A stretch of 64,000 nt of DNA from Turnera subulata. Lineage: Eukaryota; Streptophyta; Magnoliopsida; Malpighiales; Passifloraceae. Position numbers and translations under genes: made by a program. A model generated the notes under the pieces. It saw nothing but the letters and a program-made list of their open reading frames with translations. It was not told the DNA's origin and did not search any database. Numbering within the stretch: position 1 is the stretch's first letter; every line of letters starts with the position of its first letter. This document shows positions 47,878 to 59,071 of the stretch, piece after piece. Where the stretch lies: assembly GCA_028386065.3 (NCBI GenBank), contig JAKUCV010003099.1, forward strand, positions 651,541 to 715,540. The letters are read 5' to 3'.

Positions 47878-48477
47878 ATGTCTTCTTCTTCTTACTCTGC
47901 TGAAAGAATACTACCAGCGGCTGAATCCGTTAACACCTACCTCGTTCAACAAACATTCCTACCAAAACCCATCTTCCTTGTCCAAATCAATCTAAAAGTG
48001 AAGCATCTGAGGCGATTGGTTCTCAACGGCCAAGTGACGACTACTCCTCCCATGGGCATGGCAGAACAAACTCAACCCATTTGCACTTCTTCTCAAATAC
48101 CCATTCCTCCCCAAGTTCTTGCCGGTGGAACTTCAAGAACCGCTCGGTTTCTTACCAACTTGACTGCCGACATGAATCTTGATGGGTCTTCACGGAAGCA
48201 AGTGGCTTCCAGGATTGCAGAACATGCGGCGAACTTGGGGTGGGGATGGGGTAGCGAAGGTGGGGTTTTCTTGATCGCCGACGTTGTGGTTGTTCAAGAA
48301 GGGTTACAGGTGGCGGATAGTAGTGATTGTCCGGTCTGTCTGGACGAGTTCTCCGGCAAGAATGGAGAGGCGGTTTCCCTGCCTTGCCGTCATGTCTTTC
48401 ATGGGCTTTGCATCTCCCGGTGGTTGAAGGATCATAACACCTGCCCACTTTGTCGACAAATCATGGCATATTCTTGA
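47878..48477 (+). CDS. RING-H2 zinc finger protein (probable E3 ubiquitin ligase), 199 aa
   Basis: Single-exon frame with a C-terminal RING-H2 domain at residues 151-192: C151-x2-C154-x15-C170-x-H172-x2-H175-x2-C178-x10-C189-x2-C192, with Trp183 before the last Cys pair. All eight zinc ligands are present. This domain recruits a ubiquitin-charged E2. The first 150 residues have no known domain or clear membrane segment; there is a Ser-rich start and a GWGWGSEGG loop. A TATA box and leader precede it and the stop TGA is at 48475-48477. Intronless small RING-H2 genes are common in plants. The substrate is unknown. Confidence 0.88.
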   Translation: MSSSSYSAERILPAAESVNTYLVQQTFLPKPIFLVQINLKVKHLRRLVLNGQVTTTPPMGMAEQTQPICTSSQIPIPPQVLAGGTSRTARFLTNLTADMNLDGSSRKQVASRIAEHAANLGWGWGSEGGVFLIADVVVVQEGLQVADSSDCPVCLDEFSGKNGEAVSLPCRHVFHGLCISRWLKDHNTCPLCRQIMAYS

Positions 48478-48869
48478 AAATCCCCTGAAGATTTCAGTAG
48501 TTGTTGTGTTATGTTCTTTTTGTAATTAAATTTTGCTTTGTCGATCTGTTTATAATTAATTGCAAATTCTTTGATCCATTTAAGTTGTGTATTATTGGTT
48601 GAATTGAATTTCTTTGGAATCTTTAATAATATAGAGAATTTACCTAGTTTCTGGTGGTTGGTGTCTGAAACTATAATTCGGTTTGGTTGGTTTATGACAC
48701 ATACGATTTGGCATAACTCGATTTAAAAAACATGAAATACAACAAAATAAAGCGTTTTTCTTTCTTCTCCTGTTCTTTGGAGAATCTATAATCATGCAGT
48801 TTCTCACCAATACCAACCAGATAAATCAGGCTTTCCTGTTTAGTGTATTTCTACAATTCAAATGTTATG
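48478..48869. other. RING gene 3' flank
   Basis: AT-rich and probably contains the RING gene 3' UTR. No other feature seen. Confidence 0.5.
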
Positions 48870-48878
48870 TTCCAATCG

Positions 48879-49106
48879 GGGTAAATCGCATATATGGGTC
48901 CCTACTGTTTCAAAAGTACCGTTTCGGGGTCTGTACTATTTTTTGTCCCTTTTACGGGTCTGTACTCCTATTTTTTGTCCCCTTTAAGGGTCTCGGGCAG
49001 CCCGATGATGACGTGGACTGCCCGGTCCACCCTTTTTTGACACTTGGCAATGCGTGAGGCGTGTATTGTGCACGCGCAGTCCATTGAGTATTGTGGGCCC
49101 CACTTT
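48879..49106 (+). repeat. Left TIR of the MULE
   Basis: Inverted copy of 50429-50657 with scattered mismatches and small gaps. Confidence 0.88.
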
Positions 49107-50428
49107 CTAATTTCTCATTTTAAAACATAATTTTTTATTTTTAGATTTTTTATAAATGATTTTTTAAAACTGAATTGTTAAATATAAATAAAATAAAAAC
49201 TCCCAACAGACTACTATTGCAACTCACTTCTTCCAAAAAAAATCTCACAAAGAAAAGAAAAAAAAGGGTTCACGGAAACAACACCAAGACGGTGTCGTGT
49301 CCAATATCATCCCCAAAAACAGCAAGCAGAGTGTCGCTACTCTGCCAATCGCCACCAACGTCGACACCACCTCGCCGTCGACCATTCCCTACTGGACTGT
49401 GCAGCCCCGAACCCGCATGAGCCGACAACGACGGACCACCAGTCACCTTTGCCTCATCGAATCACCCAACGCCTCCTTCCTGTTCACTGGAGCACTCCCG
49501 ACACTGCTGTTGTTCGCTTCCACGTCCCCTCGCCGGATTCTGCAATTCTTCTCCTCACCGGATTCTGCAATTCTTCCCCTGGCTAGGTTGGTAAAGACAT
49601 ACCACAACCTGATACATAACCCATAGAGGTTGAATCCGACCTTGACTTCTTTGAATCTACATAAACCCGTCACACAACCAATAAAAACAACAACCAAATA
49701 GCACTCCCAGTTCCTCAAAACAGAATCCAAATGAACCCAAAACGTCATTAATAAACCCGGCTACAGACAAACCAACTCAACACACAATTAAATCGAATGA
49801 AATCAAAAGACATCATCGTTAAATTCTCGGTCGGGACCCAAGATTGCCTTGTCTTTCTTGTTTGGGTTCGTCACAGTAGGAGCTGCTGTTGTCTCGTGTG
49901 GGTAGTAGTGGGTTTTTTGGGTTTCCTTTAGATGTGTTGTTGGTTTGTGGTTAATCACCATCTTAAACGCATTCTCTATGAGTGACTCGTAGTTAGTTCC
50001 TTATTCTCTTTTCATGCTTCACTTCCTCTCCTCCTCCCGCGTTTGGAATGGCACAAGGTGGCGAAGAGGCTGTACGACCTTGTTATGGGTGCTGCCTAGT
50101 CAAGCCCAGGTTCTGGCGCTTGTTCCCTTCAATGGAACTCGAACCACCACCGATTCGAACCCAGCAGTGTTGTTTGTTGCAGAGCCAGCGCGTGATGGTA
50201 AAAGAGAAAGGAGGAAGCAGCGGTTTCAGAGGAGAAGGCGGCGGCAATGTGCAGACAGATGGGGGTGGCCGGAGAGAGGAAGAAGAAATAGAAAAGAGAA
50301 AAGGAGACGATAAGGAAGAGAAGGGAAAGAAAAATTATATTAAAATTTTTTCATTTATTTTAAACATTTAATAAATTAAATTTGTATTAAAAAATTTAAA
50401 ATAATTTTTTATAATAAAAAACTATAGA

Positions 50429-50657
50429 AGTTGGGGCCCATTGACATGGTGGACAGCTGCATGCGTTGCCATGTGTCAAAAAGGGGGCGCGTGTGCCTCA
50501 CCTCCGGGCCGGGCAGTCCACGTCATCAGAGGGGCTGCCCAAAACCCGTAAAAGGAACGGAAATTAGGAGTACAAACCCGTAAAAGGGACAAAAAAGAGT
50601 ACAGACCCCGAAACGGTACTTTTGAAATAGTACGGACCTCATATGTACGATTTACCC
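50429..50657 (-). repeat. Right TIR of the MULE
   Basis: Inverted copy of 48879-49106; ends GATTTACCC before the target duplication. Confidence 0.88.
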
Positions 50658-50696
50658 TTCCAATGGTACAACTCTCCCTGAGGAACTCTTAATCAG

Positions 50697-51215
50697 TCGT
50701 CACTAAACCAGATCCTTCTTCATACCCAAATTCCACTTCCATGGAATCATCTTCAATTCTCCTAGGACTAGAAGATGAATATGCTCCAAAGAGGCTGCAC
50801 CCACGAACTTTCATAGCAACAACTATACTTCCCTCACAATCATATTGATGCCCCCTCCTGAATCGAACATCTTAATTAGTCCTGCAGGAGCAAAATTTGC
50901 CCCAATGTGGATTTCCTTGACAGGAACCATTGTGAAAACTTGATGTCCCCTATATGGATGGGCACGGTCTCGTCTATGTGGATTAAGTCTCGTGCATTCC
51001 AAATCATCCTATTGTTAACGGGGGTGCAAGTTTTGGTGCTCTACTTAACAAAACTAATTACCACCAGGCACCATGAAATGATTTTTTTTGGTAAGAATAC
51101 CACCATGAATTGATGAGAACATAAAATGCTGTGTTTCCAGTCCATCCTTCGGCTGCAACTTTTGATAGATAGTCAACATCTGTTGCCCTTGTATAACCAT
51201 TAGCCAGTGATGCAA
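50697..51215 (-). pseudogene. Raffinose/stachyose synthase-family C-terminal relic
   Basis: On the minus strand, in order: TDVDYLSKVAAEGWTGNTAF (about 51145-51205), VFTMVPVKEIHIGANFAP and GLIKMFDSGGG (50846-50943), VAMKVRGCSLFGAYSS (about 50765-50815), and VEFGYEEGSGL (about 50705-50740). This matches the order at the end of galactinol-sucrose galactosyltransferases and related GH36 proteins. The pieces are frame-shifted with stops and a short A-rich insertion lies near 51230, so it is a pseudogene fragment. The N-terminal catalytic part is absent. Confidence 0.8.
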
Positions 51216-52007
51216 GGCTTTTCTTTTCTTTTTTTTTTTTTTTTTTTGAACTTGATGCAAGGCTTTTCATCATGGATAAGGTGGGTCTTTGGAATCCGAC
51301 ACCAACTACCTACTTAAATGACTCCCACAACTCCAGTGAAAATCATCTAGGTTCCACTAGTAAAAATAAGAGCGTTTGGCTACCGTTTATTTATTGCTTA
51401 GGATTTTTTTTTATATATATATAATGCTTAGTATGTTCTTAGTATTCGTAAATTAATAACACTTTTTGAAGTTATAATCTTTATTCTGTTAGTTTTAATT
51501 ATTAATTTTGGCTTATAAAATGTATATTTAATTATTATATTTTCTTGTAAACTGAGGTTTTAAATATGAGATTATTGACTAATGTATTATAGCAAATTAA
51601 AATATTATAATTAATAGTTATGATATAAATTAATCCAAAAATTTGAAAAAAAACCATTAATAAGTTATTATAAAGATATATAATTAAAATAAAAAAATTA
51701 TATTATAGAATAAAAAAATGAATTAATGAGAAGTTTTAGAATCTGGTGTAATGAAAAATAAAAAAGTAATTCATAAACTTAGAAAGGCAAAGCTAATTAA
51801 CCTAGAAAATATCCTTTATGAAAACTGAAAACAAACCAAGGTTAAAAAAATTAAATTTAAATTTTAAGTGTAAATTTAATTTTTCAAAATTTTATGTTAG
51901 TATCTGATGCAAAATAAATAAGCTAAAAATAATATAAAACTTGACAAAAATTAATAGCTCACAGCATCAGAAAATTAAAAAGAATAGTTTTGGGATATTA
52001 GACAAGT
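51216..52007. other. Very AT-rich intergenic DNA
   Basis: No coding or repeat feature recognised. Long A/T-only stretches at 51400-51950. Confidence 0.6.
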
Positions 52008-52079
52008 GGATCCGTGGCGCAATGGTAGCGCGTCTGACTCCAGATCAGAAGGTTGCGTGTTCGATTCACGTCGGGTTCA
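52008..52079 (+). tRNA. tRNA-Trp (anticodon CCA)
   Basis: A complete 72-base cloverleaf. The acceptor stem is GGATCCG with CGGGTTC (two G-U pairs), followed by a D arm GCGC...GCGC. The anticodon stem TCTGA/TCAGA encloses loop CTCCAGA (CCA at 52040-52042). The T arm is GCGTG TTCGATT CACGT and the discriminator is A. No intron and no encoded CCA tail, as usual for nuclear plant genes. Confidence 0.97.
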
Positions 52080-52083
52080 ATCG

Positions 52084-52094
52084 TTTTTTTTTTT
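52084..52094 (+). terminator. RNA polymerase III terminator of tRNA-Trp
   Basis: Run of eleven T four bases after the tRNA end. Confidence 0.85.
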
Positions 52095-52236
52095 CCCCCT
52101 CCTTTGTCTCTCTGTCTTTTTATTTGGTCAGAGACTGAATAGGAGCAGCTATTTACTGGGAGTGGGAAGCCCCCCTCTTATCCCCGCAAGTCTGTAATTA
52201 AACCCCTCCTCCTCCTCTGCCTAGTGAGAAATCCTC

Positions 52237-53815
52237 ATGGCATCATCATCACTGTACTCTCTTCAACCCTCACCCCTCCATTTTGCACGGTCGGTTCTCC
52301 TTCGAACTACCAAATGCCGCCTCCCGCCCAAACATCCCCCAAAGGTAGCAGTAGCAGCGCCAGCGGCAGTTCCACCACGCGTCTCGACCCGACCCAGGAA
52401 GAAAAAACTCGACCCGGCCGACCACAAAGCCGAGGCCCAGGAGCTGGTCCGTTTCTTAGTAAGGGGTTTCAGGGACAGAGGCAAACAACAACAACCTCAA
52501 CCTCTGGTTAAGATACTCGACAAGTACGTCAAGGTTGTCCGCACCGAGCACTGCTTCTTGCTCTTCGAAGAACTCGCCAAGACCGACAACTGGCTTCAGT
52601 GCCTTGAGGTTCCCTTTCCCTCCCGCCCTGTTGAAAATTACTGTCATAGCCCTGACACCCCCAACTTTCTCTTGATTCTGTCTTCGATTTTTGATTCATC
52701 AGGTGTTCAGGTGGATGCAGAAGCAGCGGTGGTACATTGCCGACAACGGGTGTTACTCCAAGCTGATATCGGTTATGGGGAAGAGAGGGCAGACCCGGAT
52801 GGCCATGTGGCTCTTCTCCGAGATGAGGAACAGCGGCTGCCGCCCCGACACCTCCGTCTACAACTCCCTCATCGCCGCCCACCTCCACTCCAGGGACAAG
52901 TCCAGGGCTTTGGACAAAGCCCTTGCCTACTTTGACAAGATGAAAGGTACCGACCGCTGCAAACCCAATGTTGTCACTTACAATATCCTCTTGAGAGCCT
53001 TTGCTCAGGCTCGAAATGTGGGCCGGGTGGATGCTCTGTTCCAAGATCTTGACCAGACCTCCATTTCTCCCGATGTGTATACCTACAACGGTGTGATGGA
53101 TGCCTATGGGAAGAATGGGATGATTGGGGAGATGGAATCTGTACTCTCTCGCATGAAGGCGCATGGGTGTAAGCCTGACATCATCACTTTTAATCTCTTG
53201 ATTGATTCCTATGGGAAGAAGCAGCTGTTTGATAAGATGGAGCAAGTGTTTAAGAGCTTGATGCAGTCCAAGGAGAAGCCCACTTTGCCCACCTTCAATT
53301 CTATGATTGTAAATTATGGCAAGGCGCGGCTGAGAGATCGAGCAGAGTATATTTTCCAGAAGATGACTGCCATGAAATACACCCCCAACTCTGTTACCTA
53401 CGAGAGTCTTATCACGGTTTACGGGTTTTGCGACTGTGTTTCTAAAGCTAGGGATGTTTTTGATCAAATGGTGCAATCCCAGAAAGAGGTCAAAGCTTCA
53501 AGCTTAAACGCTATTCTTGATGCGTACTGCATGAATGGCTTGACTATGGAAGCGGACGAATTATTGGAAAGTGCCCGTGGCTTGGGGGTGCGGCCGGACT
53601 CATCAACATATAAGCTTCTCTATAAGGCCTTCACTAAAGCCAATATGAAGGAACTGGTACAAAAGTTGCTGAAGCACATGGACAGGGATGGCATTATCCC
53701 CAATAAGAATTTTTTTGCCGATGCACTGGGATCACCTAAGCCCTCACGGCGTCATTCAAATCCTAAGACTCCCGTCTCTGGTTCCAGAACCCCAAAGAAT
53801 ACTGACAAGACTTAG
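52237..53815 (+). CDS. PPR5: PPR protein, PPR5/EMB2453-like, 494 aa, two exons
   Basis: Exon 1 52237-52608 and exon 2 52703-53815, joined by a 94 bp GT-AG intron in phase 0 so that NWLQCLE runs into VFRWMQKQRWYIADN. The N-terminus is rich in Ser and basic residues with few acids, like a chloroplast transit peptide. The body is a tandem array of about eight or nine P-type PPR units (e.g. PNVVTYNILLRAFAQ, PDVYTYNGVMDAYGKNG, PDIITFNLLIDSYGK, TYKLLYKAFTKANM). It most resembles maize PPR5 / Arabidopsis EMB2453, a chloroplast protein that binds and stabilises trnG-UCC precursor RNA and aids its splicing. The C-terminal tail after residue 465 is Pro/Ser/Lys-rich. Identity as ortholog is inferred from sequence memory; the next gene (borealin-related) also neighbours EMB2453 in Arabidopsis. 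Confidence 0.92.
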
Positions 53816-56229
53816 CTGAATCATTGGATGCTTCTCTTTTGTCTTAAACTAAGCTTTTCCTAAGCAGGATTCAGCAGTACGTGTATTTCACTGCAAAACC
53901 ATTGGCTACTGCAGCACTGGATGAGCAAATTTCTTGCACAAGTGTCATGGTACGCATTTCCTTATCTTTGATAGTCTTTCTAATTCTATTTGTGCTTGTG
54001 CCAATAATGCTTCATTTCCTGGGGAGAAATGAAATCATATGTGTTCCCAAAATCTTCGTGACAAGTTCTTTTGGTTCTTTCGCATATGTTTCTTTCTCTA
54101 TGTTGAGTAAGTCTACTAAAATCTCAGTTACGTATGAAGAGGAAAAATGGCCATTTTTAACCAACTGAAAATGGTTGTGATGCGGGATTGAAGCTTGATT
54201 GAGTTTTCCTATTTCCTTGCCACGGCATTGCTGTTGGTATCGATATGGGATTTTCTAAGTATGCATTCTGCCCAACAGTTTATCTGTCAATTGCTCGAAT
54301 GAAATCAGCTCCTTTCTCCATTGCTCCTAATCTTCTTTTTTTTTTTCTTTCCTTCTGGCAGCTGGAGTGCTGGACGCTTTTGTTTCTGAAGATACTCCTT
54401 TCTTCCAGTTATTTCTTCTGTTCAGGCTTGCCATGTAAATAATTCGTGGAACTTCCTTTTATGATGATATGTGTGAATTTCAGGATATTCTGAACTGCAA
54501 ATTAGTTGCTTGCCTAGAGAATTTCTTTGATTCGTTTTTGTGCCAGACTATCAGTGTATATCATCATTCAATAAAAACTGATGGGGGATCGATTGTCTTC
54601 TACATCTCATTCTCCTTGTTTAGGCACACTTCCTGAGCTTTGACTCTGCTTAGTTTCCTCAATCACCCAATCTACATGGAAAGGACAGCGGCAGAGATAC
54701 TGATATTCCTTACTTATTATGCTCCTGTGCATTTTCCATTTAGTATCACTTAACTGCTTGACAAATATTAGGTACTAACTTTTGATCGTACAACTTTTGT
54801 GGGAGTTTGTCATTAGCAAGATGCTAGCATGTGCAACTTTGAATTAGATGAATATGCCTATGTTTTTATCTGATCAGGAATATCTTATGATGTACCACAG
54901 GACCGATTTGCATCCAAAACATCTAGCTAGGCACTCAGCTCTTGCAGGTTAGTAAGAGAAACCAATTCCTTTGCACGAAATCTTGCTGGAAAGGCTTGGC
55001 TTCCAACTGATATCAGTTCATTGTCAAACAGACACTGTAAAATTCCAAATTACCAGTGGTTACCCTCGTTTGTTGGAATGAAATTCTAAAAATCTTTTAA
55101 TCCCTTTTGACTTCTTTGAAGAAGAAACATTCCATGGTAGTTTGCATTTCACAAGGTGGTGATTACGTTAGGAATTCGGAGCTTGTATAATCATTCTTGT
55201 GTAGATTGCCCTTCACTCCCTCATTTTGCAAGCCTTCAACCCTTGGCATGAGATACTGTGTAGCTGTACACAAGTCCTAATGTGAATTGGATGGGTACGG
55301 ACGTTCCCGGGATCGTGAGATTGAAAGATATTCCATTCTCAGTTCAAGGGAAACATACTATTCCTGCAATCAGAAGACGCAACCAGTAATGGCTAATGGC
55401 CATGGGTTAGGAAAAATAGTCTTCCCCCAAAAGCAATTGCTGCTAGCGGGCTTCCATAAAAATAAGCAAATGTATCTATAGCACATGGCGTAGTATTTTT
55501 AGAAATTCCAGAGCGGGTAGCTTGATGTAATTTTTATTCTTTTTTTTGTTATGAAAATCTGGACGAGAATTTAGTACATGAATGAGTGAGAAGGTATAAT
55601 ATCATAATATATTAGAGAAGGAATTTGTATTTCTAGCTTTCCTGCAACCTCTCAATACGAGGATGCAATGCAAGAAAATCGAATTCTCAATTTCTATTGA
55701 TAGTCATCCCAACTCCACAGTCCAAATGCAATTACCAAACCCAATAGCATGTGATATTCTCATTTTCCAAGCCATTAAACTTTTTACCAAAATCCGACAG
55801 CCGACAGAGTGCGATACTGCAGTTTATGGGGTAGATGTTTCTAGCCGACTAAGTAGAGTAACACCAATCACCAGATAAATTTTGCATTGTACAGCTGATA
55901 GTTGCACATAAACTAGCAATACAGCAATGATCAGTCGTTAAATCTTTCCTCTATTAGTCAAAGTTACATCGAATAACGTTGTCAATGTCCCTCCCTGTTA
56001 AGTTGGCTGAGCTATATAATAATCAGTGCTTCCAAATTAGTGAAGGCATCTGAACCATAACATGACGGATTACTTATACGCTGAATATCAAGCATACAGA
56101 AAATGAAGTAGGGTCTCTTTTATAAAGCTAATGACCATTTGTACAACCAGGGATGACTACGTTCAACACAGCCTAGATCAGAATTGCTCATACACTTATA
56201 CCATCACTAACTCAATGATATGAAGCGTG
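53816..56229. other. Convergent intergenic region between the PPR and borealin-related genes
   Basis: Holds the 3' UTRs of both genes. Splice-like sites occur near 53868 and 53949, so the PPR 3' UTR may be spliced. AATAAA at 54571-54576 is a possible poly(A) signal. No further gene seen; short open frames have no similarity. Confidence 0.5.
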
Positions 56230-58132
56230 TTAACCCTCCTCCGACTCTGCATCAAGAAATGACCAATTAGAGAAAGAAAACACTCAGCTTGGATTGGATT
56301 GCAGGAAAGTACAGCAGACTATTTTAACTCAAGTGAGAAAAAAATACCTCGTATAGCTTCCATGTTCTCCTCCTTGTAGACACCAAGAGGTGAACCGCGT
56401 ACGGAGAGAAGCATCTCTCCAGGCTTAGGCAGTCTCAAAGTTTTAGGTGTCATCCCAATAGACAGCCTTTGACTGCTCGCCTGTGCAAGTAATTAGGCGT
56501 ATCTGTTTTAGTTCCGACAACTTAAAGAATGAAATGAAACTGGAAAATTTAACAGCTATCATAATATCATGAGACCTCAAGAAATGGAATGTAAAAGATA
56601 CTCCTTCAGTTTCTATGTACAAAGTAATTGGTAAGACTTTTGCAACAAGAACTCAAGATTGTAAGGTACTCAGGTCTCAGATCTTCCATGATTCTATCTG
56701 ACAAACCCACATAACCGCACTTAGTGCAAGACTTAATAACAACTCATCATCACAACATATCTACAGGAGACATAATGAAAAGGTAATTTTGATGCCCAAA
56801 ATCGCCCCTTGTGATTGCAATCTCATTCTCAAATAGGTTGACCAAATGCTTCCCTTACTATAATCTATCAGAACAAAATTTGTAGACTGATATTGTTAGC
56901 ACACCTTGCTAAACTATTCACTCTACAGTGCACGTACTGCAAGGAGCTCCTGTACTAAATCATAGAAATTGAAAGGACTTGTGTAGTTTGTCCTAGAGTT
57001 AAGCATCAATGTCATTCTCGCACAAGTCAACAGATTAAAGAAAAAGGAAAGAGATGAAGGAAAGGCTACCAACCCCTGGAGTTTGAAAAACGTCTGGCAT
57101 TCCAAGCATTTGAGATTCTGACAGCCCATCGAAAACCTATGAAACAAAATTTTCAAAAATTTAAACAAGAAGCAAAAACATCAAAATAGCCATAATACTT
57201 ATCAAAAGTGGGTAACTTTAAGGCGTGGCGTGGATTAGTTCTTAAAATGTTGTAGTTGAAGTCTTTCCGGAAAACATGAATTCTAGAAAGAGAGTATATG
57301 ACAGAAGAACATACAAAGTCCGTCATATGTAGATTATCAGCACCGAAGAAACTTGTGTTCACTGCCACAAATCAAGAAACTCAAGTCAGTCTTCAACTTT
57401 TCATCCCTATACAATAAAATTCAAACCCAAGCAACTAATAATAATAATTAAAAAAAAAAAAAAGCTTGAATTGAGCTGAGCATTTACCAGCATCGCTAGA
57501 CAACCCAAGTCCAGCAAAAGATCGGAGAGCAGAGCAGTCGGGATAGGATATGGACAGACGACGCAGGAGGGAAGCATGTAAGTCCCCTACCCCATCCGAA
57601 ACCCCTAAATCGTTGTTGTTGTTGTTGTTGTTGTTATCCTTCCACTGCACTTCAAGCTGCCCCTTCTCCTCCCCATTTCTGACAATGGACAAGTTTGGGA
57701 GGTTACCCTCGAAGAATTGAAGGAGAGGGGTTTGCAAATGCTGGCTAAAATAGGACCGGAGTGACCGTAACCCGGTCAGCGCATGCTCTATCTCCACATC
57801 CCTTAAAGCCCTAATTGCTTCACTCTGGCGCTCCACTACCAGCAGATTATAAACAAACAACCAGTAATAAATAAGCCATGAACCGGATCCACAAACACCT
57901 AATCCCTTAACTAACTCACTTCCACTACCAACTACCACTAGAAAAAACCTAGCAATTAGAAAAGGAAGAAATGAAAAAAACAGTAAAAATTAAGTCAGTT
58001 AGCGAATTGCAAATTGCTTAAAGGAGACTCACCTTCTCGGTCTATGGATGAGGCTTGGGGTTTCTGTTGTTGGTTATGTACTACGGTGGGCTCCGTTTGT
58101 TTCGCCGTCTTCTTAACTCTCCGTTTGGGCAT
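56230..58132 (-). CDS. BORR: Borealin-related protein (chromosomal passenger complex subunit), 235 aa, six exons
   Basis: Minus-strand exons: 58033-58132, 57488-57835, 57315-57361, 57074-57136, 56348-56480, 56230-56246; 708 coding bases, all GT-AG, phases consistent. It starts with basic MPKRRVKKTAKQT. A helical segment (AIRALRDVEIEHALTGLRSL) follows, then an Asn-rich run of eight codons (57610-57640). The conserved C-terminal block is MTPKTLRLPKPGEMLLSV, then RGSPLGVYKEENMEAIR. This C-terminal block is what I associate with plant borealin-related proteins, which act with Aurora kinase, INCENP and survivin-like subunits at centromeres during mitosis. The tiny last exon encodes only ESEEG and the stop. 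Position next to an EMB2453-like gene supports the call. Which conserved block binds partners is not visible here. Confidence 0.78.
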
Positions 58133-59071
58133 TGTCGGTTCGTCACACTTGGCTCCACAAAATACCCACCCAAAAAAAAATTGCCGATCAATCTGTCCGT
58201 TGAAGCGAAGCGAAAAGAACCCTAACCGAACCGCGAAGAAGATTGGGTGTGGATTTGAAATGAAAAGACGAAGAAAGGAGACGGTGGTGGAACAAGGATT
58301 CTTAGTTTTGTTTTTTGTTTTTTTTTTTAACTTCTTCTACTAGTGGTTTAATTTGAATTTTTTAGCGGCATTTCTTCTACCACTTCTGTTTTACTGCTTT
58401 CCAAATTTTTGGATCCATATTTATTTCTGATATTTTTTTAAAAAAAAAAATGCTTCGGCCCCGACAATTAATCGGGTCGGATTAAAGTTTAACTCAAGGC
58501 TATAAGACCCGGACGGTGGCCGAACCGGTTTAAGCTACGGGTTATTATTAGCATACCTATCCTGGTTCAACCGTCTTTTTTTGCCCGGACCAGGTCATGT
58601 TGAACCAGAGATGTACCGGCCTCGGTCTAGAAACGCTGGGTTAAACGGCTTAGACCACTCAATCTGCCCCGAGTTTAGCATGCATTTTGATATTGACCCC
58701 CAATTTTTTTTTCCCTTTTGATTTATGCAGAAATTGGTAACCACCATATGGTAAATCATTACAGAAATAGTGAGAAAATATTTAATGCGGTTCCTAATTC
58801 CTTTATCTTAACTGGGACTTCGAATTTCCTCCCAACCAATTAACCACTTAGACGACGAGCTCATTGGTTCCTATCTTAATTTTAACTTGATAAAAAAAAT
58901 TAATTTTAATGAATTAGATCCATGAATTGCTTCCTTTTTCCTTTTTTTTTTTTTAAGCAGGTCCCGTGGTTAGAGGTCAGAAATTGAGAAAATTCAATGG
59001 CTAGAATACTCTTTTTTTTTTTTATGAACATTAGATTGTATTGCATATGAAACATAATTGGATAATTATAG
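58133..59071. other. Upstream region of the borealin-related gene, then unassigned DNA
   Basis: The promoter of the minus-strand gene lies in 58133-58400. The block 58450-58680 is rich in ACCGG/GGTTCAACC-like words, suggesting an old repeat, but no element structure is seen. Confidence 0.5.

Larger units (their letters stand above)
48879..50657. mobile_element. Non-autonomous Mutator-like element (MULE) with long TIRs
   Basis: Terminal inverted repeats of about 228 bp (48879-49106 and 50429-50657) both begin GGGTAAATCG read inward and share blocks such as TTTCAAAAGTACCGTTTCGG. They are flanked by 9 bp TTCCAATCG (48870-48878) and TTCCAATGG (50658-50666), a target duplication with one mismatch and the length typical of MULEs. 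No transposase is encoded. The interior holds a GC-richer block (49270-49600, 50010-50310) with open frames of no recognised family; it may be captured host sequence. Confidence 0.88.

Noticed and set aside
49175..50371. Open frames inside the MULE
   Set aside because: Short, overlapping, with no recognised motif; possible cargo but not supportable as genes.
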